Shown: in pieces, positions 27,745 to 36,688 of the stretch
How the letters are laid out: each line of letters begins with the position of its first letter
How positions within the stretch are numbered: position 1 is the stretch's first letter
NCBI GenBank assembly: GCA_963797675.1
Contig: CAWCQQ010000001.1
Span: 1-64,000 of the forward strand
Origin: DASQPR01 sp963797675
Lineage (GTDB): Bacteria; Actinomycetota; Actinomycetes; Mycobacteriales; Micromonosporaceae
Length of the DNA: 64,000 nucleotides
Direction of reading: 5' to 3'
Made by a program: the position numbers and the translations under genes
Notes under the pieces: model-generated
Seen by the model: only the letters and a program-made list of their open reading frames with translations
Told to the model about the DNA's origin: nothing
Databases searched by the model: none

Positions 27745-28975
27745 CGCGACGAACACCGCGGAACCCGGCCTCACCAGCGCAGCCACCCTCGACAACTCCG
27801 CCACCAAAGCCGCGGCACCCGGCAGAAAAAGCACGTCAAGAACCGCGCACGCGGACGACAACTCCGATCCGGAAGCGGCGCCGAGCTCAAGAAGTGCGCT
27901 CAAACCCGTACGCCGGGAGACCACGCCTCCGGTCGACAGTGCTGTCCTCGACGCTTCGACAACGTCCGCGCTAGACGCCATACCGGCGGTCACCGCTGCC
28001 CCGAAGAAGGCAACCACGAAGCCGTCCGCGACTGCCGTCGATCCGGTGATCGCCGACATGCCCAAGAAACCGGCGAAGAAAGCTGCGACCGCGAAGACGC
28101 CCGATCCGGCCGGCGAAACGACGATCACACCGGCCAAGCCGGTCGCGCGCAAGAAGGCGACCAAGGCGCCGGCTCCTGCCGTGATCCCGGCGCCCCGCAC
28201 CGCCATCGAGCCGGAGCCGGCACCGGCCGAGACGGACCGGCTGGACCATACGGCCGAGACTCTGATCGAGATCATCGAGTCGCCGGTCGGCGATGCGATA
28301 GCACCGGTGAAGGGCAACGCAGCCGTCACGGTGACGCAGAGGTCGGGCACGGTCGGGCGTACCCGTGAGGACCTTCCCACCGACGCCGCACTCGCACGGG
28401 CGATCAAAGCTCAACCGCAGCTCACCTCGGCCGCTCTTGCCATCGCGTCGGTCGCCCACTTCGGCGACTCGGCCCGCGAACAGGCGGACTGGCTGCGCAC
28501 CGCCTATCCGAAGGTCGGCCCGGAACGGCTGGCTACCGCGTCGCGCTGGACTCGGCGCGGAAGCGAGCCCGGTACGCGGTCGGCGCATCGCTGCTCGGCG
28601 GGCCGCTCGGTATTGCTGCCGGCGTCTCGACCCTGACCGTGGCGAAGGCTCGACTGGTCATCGACGTGGCGGCCATCTTCGGGAACGACCCGCTCGACCC
28701 GGCCCGCGCGGTCGACGTGCTCGTGCTGCTCGGTGCCTATCCGGACGCTCCGGCCGCGAGCAAGGCGGTCGCGGAACTCACCGGTGACGTGTCCGACTCG
28801 CTCCGGCGAGGTCAAGGCGGCGCGACCGACCCTCGTGGCGCGCCGCGACCGCGCAGCTGCTCGCCCGGGCGGCCGGCCGGATCATCCCGGGCGTGGGCGC
28901 CCTGGCGCGGCGCTGCGGACGAAGTCGGAGACCGAGTTGGTGGCGGATCGGGCGATCCGATACTTCAAGGAGTGA
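27745..28975 (+). CDS. EcsC-family protein with Ala/Lys/Pro-rich N-terminal region (5' truncated at junction, frameshifted)
   Basis: No start is visible: the frame is already open at the presumed junction. The first about 200 residues are disordered and rich in Ala, Pro, Lys and Thr (PKKPAKKAATAKTPDPAGET, PVARKKATKAPAPAV). An EcsC-type helical domain follows: DAALARAIKAQPQLTSAALA, FGDSAREQADWLRTAYP. After shifts near 28530 and 28810 come VAKARLVIDVAAIFGNDPLD and AVDVLVLLGAYPDAPAASKA, then GRIIPGVGALA and KSETELVADRAIRYFKE before the stop at 28975. Its role in the cell is unknown; EcsC was first linked to an ABC exporter in Bacillus. The 3' end overlaps the convergent oxidoreductase gene by 11 bp. 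Confidence 0.6.
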
Positions 28976-30593
28976 GGCGGCGCCAGCGGGACGTGTCGCG
29001 GATGATCTGGCGTACGACGTTCCGACCGGGTACGCCGGTGACGCCGCCGCCGCCGTGCGTACCCGATCCGGCCTGGTAGAGGCCCTTGATCGGGGTACGC
29101 AGATCCGCGTACCCGGCGGCCGGCCGCGCATGGAACATCTGGCCGGGCGTCAACTCACCGTGGAAGATGTTGCCGCCGACGAGCCCGTACTCGGTCGGCC
29201 ATCTCGTGCGGCCCGATCACCTGCCGTCCGACGATCGAGATCGGTGAAGCCCGGTGCGACGGCCTCCATCCGGGCGACCAGACGATCCGCGTACGCGTCG
29301 AGTTCGGCCGTGTGCGGTGCGTCGGCGAAGGAGCTGGGCACCCACTGGGTGAACATCGAGACGATGTGGTGCCCGGCCGGCGCGAGCGAGTCGTCGAAGA
29401 CCGACGGGATGCAGATGTCGGCGAACGGCAGCTCGGACGGGCGACCGGAGGCGGCGTCCTGGTAGGCGCGCTCGACGTCGTCGAGCGACTCGGACAGCAC
29501 GATCGTGCCGCCGTAGATCGGCGGGTCGAAGTCGGGATGCGACGTGAACACCGGCAGCCGGTCGACCGCGAAGTTGACCTTCACGGTGCCGGAGCGCGTC
29601 TGATAGCGACGAAATATCGGCAACGAAAGATCGCGGGCAGCGACGATCGCGCGGCAGCAGATCCAGGAACGCGATCGGCCGGATGCGTCGTCGCGATCAC
29701 GACCGGCGCCGTGATCTCCTCGCCGGACGCCAGCGTCACGCCGACCACCCGACCGTCCCGCGTGTCGATCCGGCCCACCGGCGAGCCGACGTCCGGATCT
29801 CGGCGCCGTACGACGATGCCGCCGACGCGATCGCGCTGCGAGATCGCGCCCATGCCGCCGCGGGCGAATCCCCACGCGCCGGTCTGCCCGTCGACCGCGT
29901 CGCCGACGTGGTGATGCAGCATCACGTACGCGGTGCCGGCGCTGCGCGGACCGGCCCACATGCCGATCACGCCGGACACCGACAGCACGCCGCGGATCGC
30001 GTCCGACTCGAAGCGCGACTCGACGATGTCGGCGAGGCTCGACGTGAACAGCCGGGTCAGGTCGAACGCCGCGCGTACGTCGACGTCACGCACCTGCTTC
30101 AGCAGCCCGGCCTGGGCCAGCAGATCGGCCGGGCGCTTCGATCCGAGCTTCGGCGGGATCTGCGCCAGCAGCGGGCTGACCAGCCGGCCGAGCCCGGCCA
30201 TCCACGTTTCCCAGCTCCTCGTAGGCGTCGGCGTCCTTCGTCGAGAACTTCGAGATCTGCGCGTGCCGGGCCGCCTTGATCGTCGGGCAGCGCCAGGTAG
30301 GAGCCGTCGCGGCGGGGTGCGAAGTAGGGGCCCTGCGGGTAGACGTGGTAGCCGTACCGCTCCAGCTGCAGGTCCCGGACCATCGCCGGCGACAGCCAGC
30401 TGACGACGTAGGACAGTGACGTGACCGTGTAGTCCGGACCGAACGGCTTCTCCGAGACGGCCGCACCGCCGACGACGTGCCGTTTCTCCAGCACGACGAC
30501 CCGCCGGCCGGCCTTCGCCAGGTAGGCGGCCGCGACGAGCCCGTTGTGGCCGCCACCGATAATCGCGACGTCGTAGGAGTTTGCGCTGGTCAT
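28965..30593 (-). CDS. FAD-dependent oxidoreductase, phytoene-desaturase/PYROXD2-like (multiple frameshifts)
   Basis: The N-terminal dinucleotide-binding motif is intact: YDVAIIGGGHNGLVAAAYLA (GxGxxG form) with VVVLEKRHVVGGAAVSEKPF. Further pieces in other frames read FTSSLADIVESRFESDAIRG, GTAYVMLHHHVGDAVDGQTG, AWGFARGGMGAISQ and DGRVVGVTLASGEEITAPVV. TVKVNFAVDRLPVFTSHPDF and GHHIVSMFTQWVPSSFADAP follow. The C-terminus LYQAGSGTHGGGGVTGVPGR NV (second FAD contact) ends at 28965. About 540 residues, normal for the family. At least four frame changes, near 30230, 29830, 29640 and 29150. Substrate unknown. It lies 25 bp downstream of the CPBP protein. Confidence 0.75.
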
Positions 30594-30618
30594 GCGCCTA
30601 GCATTCCTGATGATCCGC

Positions 30619-31419
30619 TCAGTGAAAAGACCTCACTTGCAGAAACGATAGGTGCTTGGCGAGAAGGTAGTAGCCGACGAACGAGGCGATATCCAGGATC
30701 GAATGCGCGACGATCAACGGCATGACCCGGCCCCACCAGCGGTAGACGAACGCGAAGACCAGGCCCATCACGAAGTTGCCGACAAAACCGCCAAACCCTT
30801 GATACAGGTGGTACGACCCGCGCAGCAGCGCGCTCGCCACGATCATCGTCGGCAGCCGCCACTGCAACTCGTTCAGCCGCGTGGTCAGGTAGCCGACGAC
30901 GATGACCTCTTCGCCGATCGCGTTCTGGATCGCCGACAGAATCAGCACCGGCATCGCCCACCAGACATGCGGCAGCGCCGGCCGGCGACGATCGTCGCGT
31001 TCAGCCCGAGCGCCCGCGCGCACCAGGTAGAGGCCCAGGCCCGGGATGCCGATCAGCGCGGCCAGGCCCGACGACCGGTGAGCAGCATCGCGGCCGGGCC
31101 GGGTCAGGTCGACGCCGAGCAGCCGCGGGACGCCGGGATGGTCGCGGCTCAGCAGGTAGACCACGAGCGCGACCGCCACCAGCGGCGAAGAAGATGCCGA
31201 GCAGCTGGTACGTCGAGGTCGAGCCACGGCTGACCGGGCGCCTGCGGACGGGTTGAGCGTCGCCGTCGCCGACGTTCAGGCCGCCCGGCCGCGGTCAGCG
31301 TCTGGAGCGATGTCGACGAGGGAGTAGACGGCGCTGGCTCCGAGCGAGAGCCCGAGCACGATCCAGATCTCGTACGTGGTCCGCTGCCGAGCGCGAGCCG
31401 TCGTCGCCAACTCCGTCAC
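30619..31419 (-). CDS. CPBP-family intramembrane protease-like protein (frameshifted N-terminus)
   Basis: GTG start at 31419 behind a GGAGG site. The first 45 residues read TTYEIWIVLGLSLGASAVYS, then a frame break. About 30 residues later come LVAVALVVYLLSRDHPGVPR and the CPBP core: AIGEEVIVVGYLTTRL (motif 1, the glutamate pair), LLRGSYHLYQGFGGFVGNFV (motif 2, the His) and PLIVAHSILDI (motif 3, the second His). Several membrane helices. In place of the usual EExxxR the motif reads EEVIVV, so the Arg is missing, which I believe also occurs in other actinobacterial members. CPBP proteins include prenyl-protein and bacteriocin-related proteases; the role here is unknown. Confidence 0.75.
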
Positions 31420-31768
31420 GTGCCGACCTCCAGTCCGACCAGCGGCAACATGACGTGACCGCGCGCGCCGAGGTTACCTCGCGAGCCTGAGGCGCCCGGT
31501 TGCGCGTACAAGATAACGCTTCGTATTTCGATCTTGACTTTGTGCCAACAAGTATCCCATCGCGTGATTTACATATATGAGGTCTTGCGGACCCGTCAAA
31601 CGTTGTGCACGCTCGCGAAAGGAGCCGCTCGGCAACGTCTGCGGCGGCAACGCACAGCGTGTGCGACGCACGCGTGGTCTGGATCGCCAGTCTGTTGAGG
31701 AACGAATTCTGGGGAGAAACGTCCGATCCGGGTGGCGCCCGGTATTGCGCGCACTGAGATGAGCGTCG
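31420..31768. promoter_or_regulatory. Divergent intergenic region, AT-rich centre
   Basis: About 350 bp between the CPBP gene and the flavohemoglobin gene. The middle (about 31500-31580) is much more AT-rich than its surroundings, with GATAACGCTTCGTATTTCG, CTTGACTTTG and TTACATATATGAGG, and is the likely site of promoters in both directions. A short open frame (31577-31762) has no recognisable protein text. I see no clear inverted repeat for a nitric-oxide or redox regulator. Confidence 0.45.
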
Positions 31769-32880
31769 ATGAGCAACTTGCAGCGGTTGTTGAAGGAGAG
31801 CTGGACCCTCGTCGAGGAGGAGCAGGACAAGCTCGCGGGCTACTTCTACGCGCGCATGTTCCTGTCGCATCCGCAGACGCGCGACCTGTTCCCGGTCACG
31901 ATGGACGTCCAGCGAGCTCGCGCTGCTCGGCGCGATCGTCACCGCGGTGCAGACCGTCGACGATCCCGAGCGGTTCGACGAATACCTCCGGGCGCTCGGC
32001 CGCGACCACCGGAAGTTCCACGTCGTTCCGGAGCACTACGACGTCGTCGGCTCCGCGCTGCTGGAGGCGCTGCGGACGTTCGCCGGCGAGCGCTGGTCGG
32101 CCGACTACGACCAGGCGTGGCGCGACGCCTACACCGCGATCGCGGCAAAGATGCAGGCCGGCGCGGCCGACGCGGACACGCCGCCGTTCTGGCACGCCGA
32201 GGTGATCGCGCACGAGCGCCGGGCTATGGACATCGGCGTCTTCACGGTCCAGCCGCTCCAGCAGCTGGATTACCGGGCCGGCCAATACCTGAGCATCGAA
32301 TGCAACTACCAGCCCCGGCTGTGGCGGGTGTACTCGGCCGCCAACGCTCCCCGCAAGGACAACACGATCGACTTCCACGTCCGCGCGGTCGGCGCCGGCT
32401 GGGTGTCCAGCGCGCTGGTCCGCCGCCTGAAGGTCGGCGACATGATCCGCGATCGCGGCGCCGATGGGCTCGATGACGCTGGACCGCAAGTCGACGAAGG
32501 ACATCGTCTGCATCGCCGGCGGCACCGGACTCGCGCCGATCAAGGCGCTGATCGAGGAGCTGACCCGCTACAACCGGACGCGCTGGGTGCACCTGTTCTT
32601 CGGCGCGAGGACCCGCGACGACCTCTACGATCTGGCCGATCTCAACCGGCTGGCGGCGCGCTACCCGTGGCTGTCGGTCGTGCCGGCGGTCACCGACGAG
32701 CCCGGGTTCGCCGGCGAGACCGGCAACATCGCCGACGTCGTCGCCCGCTACGGCCCGTGGGAGCAGCACGACTTCTTCGTGTCCGGATCGGCGTCGATGG
32801 TCAAGGCGACGCTGCGGCGGCTGGCCGAGATGAAGGTGCCGTCGGTGCGGATCAAGTACGACGCGTTCGGCGAGATGTAA
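31769..32880 (+). CDS. Flavohemoglobin-type globin / ferredoxin-NADP-reductase-like protein (two frameshifts)
   Basis: The globin domain begins LQRLLKESWTLVEEEQDKLA and GYFYARMFLSHPQTRDLFPV. After a shift near 31915 it continues DDPERFDEYLRALGRDHRKF (proximal His) and VVPEHYDVVGSALLEALRTF. The reductase part has GQYLSIECNYQPRLWRVYSA (the RxYS FAD motif). After a second shift near 32455 comes DIVCIAGGTGLAPIKALIEE (NADPH site), with HDFFVSGSASMVKATLRRL and the end KYDAFGEM. About 370 residues. Classical members detoxify nitric oxide; the GRDHRKF pattern is closer to mycobacterial type II proteins whose role differs (family-level inference). Confidence 0.82.
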
Positions 32881-32887
32881 CCGCCGC

Positions 32888-33839
32888 CTAATCTCTTAGG
32901 CGCCACTCGAAGCGGTAGCGGGCGCCCATCACCGGATTGCGTACCGACCACGAGAACGTCATCCGTACGGCGTCCTGCGCCGCCCGGATCGGCGTCGACA
33001 GCGCGACGCTCTCGGCCGACAGCGAACTCATCGTGCCCCAGACGACTGCCTGCGTCTCGGCCGGGAAGTCGAGTTCGACGAACATCTCGCGGGTGGGCCA
33101 GCGGACCGCGCGCTGGAACCACGGCCCCCACTTGTCGGCGGTCACGTGGTAGCCGTACTCGATCGTGGAGCGCTGGCCCGGGTAGAGCGGGAAGTGCCGG
33201 TCGCCGTTGGAGAAGTGCAGCCACAGCTCCTTCCGCGCATCGGACTCATGGCTGGACCGCCAGACCATCGAGTCGCCGTCCGATGCGTCGGCGGCGCCGA
33301 GCCGCCGGGCGGTAAAGCCCAGCTCGGACCAGACCAGCGGCGATCCGTGATGGGTCTGCGCCGAGCGGCGAGGATGGTTCGGATAGCGGTCGACGTGGAT
33401 GCGGACCGGGTAGCGCACGATCGGTTCGGTGCCGACGTTGTAGAGCTGCCGGCGGACGACGACGTGGTATTGCCCGTTCTGCAGGCCCAGTGCGGCATGC
33501 TCCCGCTCGATGATCAGCCCGATGCCGGGGGCCGGGCCAGCCTTCGATCTCCTGCCGGGGCAGCGGCGGCCGCGGCGTGTTGGTCGGGGCGGACTGGCGC
33601 AACTCCTCGTACGCGGCGTAGGTCTCCCAGATCGCGCCACCGGCGTCGAGGACGTTCTCGGCACGCCGGGCAAAGTCTTCGGTCGGCCGGTGACGGCGGC
33701 CCTCGACGTGGCTGACGTACGACGGGTCGAAGCCCATCTGACTCGCCAGCGCCCGCTTCGACAGCCCCCGCTCGGTACGCCAACGAGCAAGCTGCGCCGC
33801 GAAGTCCTCGATGGCGCGCTCGAGCGGTGAGATCGTCAT
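32888..33839 (-). CDS. XRE-family DNA-binding protein with large C-terminal domain (one frameshift)
   Basis: N-terminal helix-turn-helix: LARWRTERGLSKRALASQMG, FDPSYVSHVEGRRHRPTEDF. The frame changes near 33540, and the C-terminal about 200 residues form a beta-rich domain: QYHVVVRRQLYNVGTEPIVR, YPVRIHVDRYPNHPRRS, EYGYHVTADKWGPWFQRAV and RYRFEWRLRD. This layout (XRE head plus a beta-sandwich tail of unknown ligand) is common in actinomycetes. The start at 33839 has GCAAGG upstream; in-frame ATG 33854 is possible too. Convergent with the flavohemoglobin gene, divergent from fhuF-like. Confidence 0.72.
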
Positions 33840-33917
33840 CGCCTCGCCTTGCATGGGCCGATTCTGCTTCCCCCAGTCTCCCGTGTTCGGTGCCGCTGGG
33901 CAATTCGACATCGGACG

Positions 33918-33936
33918 TTAGGTTAGGGTGACCTTA
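33918..33936 (+). promoter_or_regulatory. DtxR/IdeR iron box overlapping -10 and start codon
   Basis: TTAGGTTAGGGTGACCTTA is a 19-bp match to the actinobacterial iron-box consensus (TWAGGTWAGSCTWACCTWA) with only central mismatches. Its last base is the A of the ATG at 33936. Inside it TAGGGT (33924-33929) sits exactly 6 nt before the ATG, as in leaderless promoters. Iron-loaded DtxR/IdeR bound here would block the -10 directly. Confidence 0.82.
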
Positions 33937-34650
33937 TGGGCTTCGGGGGTACCCAGACGATCGACGCGGCGGCGATCGGTCGCGTGTTCGAGGCGGTACG
34001 CGCCCGGCACGGTGCTCCGGCCGTGCACGGCGTCACGCGCTCGATCATCGTCGCGGACACGTCCGGCTGGCACCGCACTCTGGACGTTGACGATCTGCTG
34101 GCCGCCGCCCGTACGCGGTGGCCGGCGGAGCCGCATGTGGCGGCCGCTCTGGCGTGGAAGTCGTACGCGTACGGTGCGATGCTTCCGTCGACGCTCGGAT
34201 ACGCGGTCGCATCGATGGTGCCGAGCGGCGGTCTGCTCGTCCGGCTGCACGGGCACGATCCGTTCGTCGAGTTCGGGCTCGTCTCGGCCGACGTCGTCGA
34301 GACCGATCTCCTGGCGGCACTGCGTACCGGCGTGTTCGAAGGGCACCTGCTGCCGATCCTCGAACAGATCCACGAACGCGTACGGGTCGGACGGCGTACG
34401 CTCCTCGGCTCGGTGGCCTCGGCGGTCTGCCATGCGGTGGCGCGCGCGAGCGACCTGGTCCCCGGCGGTGCCGTCCCGGCCGCGTACGCGATCCTCGACG
34501 CCCTCGACCTCGCCGATCTGGTCGACTTCTACCCCGGCGCCGGATGGTCGGCTCACGATCGCCCGCCGTACGTGCTGCCTCGCGTTCGCGCTGCCGCAGC
34601 CGAAAATCTGCACCGGCTGCTGCATTCCCACATCGACTCCTACTTCGTGA
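33936..34650 (+). CDS. FhuF-type 2Fe-2S ferric-siderophore reductase (one frameshift)
   Basis: The first about 205 residues show the FhuF/IucC-like helical domain: VAAALAWKSYAYGAMLPSTL, VSADVVETDLLAALRTGVFE and RRTLLGSVASAVCHAVARAS. Staying in this frame loses the metal site. Moving one frame near 34555 gives RRTCCLAFALPQPKICTGCC, a C-C-x10-C-x2-C cluster that is the diagnostic FhuF C-terminus, and then a stop at 34650. The reductase releases iron from imported ferric siderophores in the cytoplasm. An iron box over its start supports iron repression. The 3' end overlaps the convergent membrane-protein gene by 11 bp. Confidence 0.82.
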
Positions 34651-36637
34651 GCGACCGCACGTCCCAGAGCCACACGTCGTCGACCTGCTTGCCCGGGATT
34701 CCCAGCAGCCGCGTGATCGCGTCCTTCGAGGCCTCGTAGTTGGACACGCCGGGCGCCAGCACGATGATCGCGGTGTGCCAGTACTTCAGGTCCGGCAGCA
34801 CCGAGGTCTGGTAGAAGCTGTCGTCCTGCGGCAACGACCATGATCCGGCGCCGACCGAGCCCATCACGAGCATGGTGGTCCGCCACTGCGGGCCGTACGT
34901 GCCGACCGGGGCGGTCGTCTGGCCCGGCGCGGCCGCCGCCGGTCCGAGGAAGTATCCGCCGGCCACGTTCATGTCGAGGTTCTGCGAGATCGACCACATC
35001 ATGAACGGGATCGAGTCGTACGGCTGCGCCGACAGGACCGAATCGCCGGCCGGCACATATGCCCGCCAGTCGCCGCTGGTGACGAACTCCGGCACCTGCG
35101 GACGCGGCTGGGAGACCACCGGGGTCGGTGCGATCGAGACGCACGCCGCGACGATGGCCGCGAGACCGGCGCAGAGGCCGAGCGTCAGCCCGGCGCGCTG
35201 CTTCTCGATCGCCGGGATCAGGGCCTTGATGCCGTCCGAGACGGCGTACGCGAAGAGCACGCCGACGACCGGCAGCACGACGAGCGCATTGCGGCTGGAC
35301 AGCACGCTGTCGAACAGCGGCAGATGGCTCAGGTGGACCCAGAGTGACCAGTGCTGGTGCATCGACGTCGCGGCGCCCGCGTTGTCCCGCAGCACGACCT
35401 GCTCACCGAGCGATGCCCAGGCGAACAGGACACCGACGATCGCCAGCGCCCGTACGGCCGGCCGGCGCCGCCACAGTGTGATCACGATGCCGACCGAGAC
35501 CAGGACGACGAGCCAGCCGAGCAGCGAGTTCTGCTCGGTGCCGGACGGCGGCGTGGTGCCCTGCCCGGGCGGCTGGCCCCAGAGCGACAGCGTCGGCAGC
35601 TCCACCCACGATTGGATCGACATCGAGTACGGGTAGGAGCGCAGGAAGTCGGGTAACCCGCTGAAGTGCTGTGGACCCTTGAACTGGAAGTAGATCGGAT
35701 ACGCGAGCAGCACTCCGGCGACCACCAGCGACGCGGCGAGACCGACCGCCACCCGCCGGTACGCGGCACGAACGACCGCCGGCCGGAAGCAGACGTACGC
35801 GATGACGAAGATCGTCCCACCGAGACCGGTGAGGAACAGCAGCTCCTCGTTCAGGAACACCTGGTAGGCGATCAACAGGCCGAGGATGGCGCCGTCACGG
35901 ATCGGGCGAACCGATTTGGCCAACGCAAGCGCCCGCCACAGGATGAACGGCAGGACGAACTGCGCGGTCAGGTTCGGATGGCCGTTCGCGTGGGTCATGA
36001 TCCCGGGTCCGAAGCCGCACACCGCGCCGCCGACGAACGCGCCGATGCGGTTGAAGACCACGTGCCGTGACAGCACGTAGTACCAGGCGAACGCGGTTCC
36101 GGACAGGCCGAGGAAGAGGATCAGGACAAACGTGACCGACGGTCCGAACAGTGCGGTGACCGGCGCGAGCGGGATGCCGAGGCCGAGCAGGTTCGTGTTC
36201 GACATGAGGTTCACGCCGACCGGATAGTTCAGCTGCGTCGTGAAGAACGGGTTGTCGCCATGTGTGAAGATCCGGACCGCGTGCTCCAGCATCCATTCGA
36301 AGAATGCCTGGTCGGTGCCGTTGACGTTCGGCGTGACGCCGGACGGGCTCACCCACAGCTTCGACGTGATCAGATAGGCGACGAACAGGTAGACGGCGGC
36401 GACGCTCAGATCGGCCAGACGCCACCGTACGCGGTCCGGACGCTCGACCGGCTCGGGTGCGCCGTCAGAGACGCGACCGGCCCGGAGGGGCTCACTCACG
36501 TCTTCGCTGCCGGTAACCTCTGAGACCGTCATAACAGACAAATCGCTCAATCGGGCCGGGTCAGATTCCTGCACGTCGCTAAGGTGGGGGCCGTCCGAAC
36601 CGGTCTGGTCGGCGACGCCGATATTCGGCCGCGTCAC
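34640..36637 (-). CDS. Large polytopic membrane protein, GT-C glycosyltransferase-like (paralogue A)
   Basis: Intact, 665 residues; GTG start with TAGGCT 7 nt upstream (leaderless layout). A cytoplasmic acidic N-terminus of about 70 residues is followed by about 11 hydrophobic helices. The first outer loop has VNGTDQAFFEWMLEHAVRIF and NPFFTTQLNYPVGVNLMSNT, the place where GT-C enzymes carry an acidic catalytic motif. MTHANGHPNLTAQFVLPFIL lies in the second half of the membrane part, and a soluble C-terminal domain of about 150 residues ends DDVWLWDVRSL. Together with its neighbour it probably transfers a lipid-linked sugar outside the membrane. The donor and acceptor are unknown. Confidence 0.65.
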   Translation of the reverse strand: MTRPNIGVADQTGSDGPHLSDVQESDPARLSDLSVMTVSEVTGSEDVSEPLRAGRVSDGAPEPVERPDRVRWRLADLSVAAVYLFVAYLITSKLWVSPSGVTPNVNGTDQAFFEWMLEHAVRIFTHGDNPFFTTQLNYPVGVNLMSNTNLLGLGIPLAPVTALFGPSVTFVLILFLGLSGTAFAWYYVLSRHVVFNRIGAFVGGAVCGFGPGIMTHANGHPNLTAQFVLPFILWRALALAKSVRPIRDGAILGLLIAYQVFLNEELLFLTGLGGTIFVIAYVCFRPAVVRAAYRRVAVGLAASLVVAGVLLAYPIYFQFKGPQHFSGLPDFLRSYPYSMSIQSWVELPTLSLWGQPPGQGTTPPSGTEQNSLLGWLVVLVSVGIVITLWRRRPAVRALAIVGVLFAWASLGEQVVLRDNAGAATSMHQHWSLWVHLSHLPLFDSVLSSRNALVVLPVVGVLFAYAVSDGIKALIPAIEKQRAGLTLGLCAGLAAIVAACVSIAPTPVVSQPRPQVPEFVTSGDWRAYVPAGDSVLSAQPYDSIPFMMWSISQNLDMNVAGGYFLGPAAAAPGQTTAPVGTYGPQWRTTMLVMGSVGAGSWSLPQDDSFYQTSVLPDLKYWHTAIIVLAPGVSNYEASKDAITRLLGIPGKQVDDVWLWDVRSLTK

Positions 36638-36688
36638 GGCGCCGAGCCTACCTGAGGACGCTACAGATCACCGAGAAGAACTTTTGCG

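Noticed and set aside
27739..28407. Minus-strand 222-codon frame, Ala/Ser/Gly/Val-rich and hydrophobic
   Set aside because: Mirror image of the Ala/Lys/Pro-rich coding region on the plus strand; no start site or family, whereas the plus strand leads into an EcsC domain.
33936..34739. Full-length single-frame version of the FhuF gene (267 codons)
   Set aside because: The tail after about 34560 lacks the Fe-S Cys residues and runs deep into the convergent gene; the shifted frame restores the FhuF motif and a stop at 34650.
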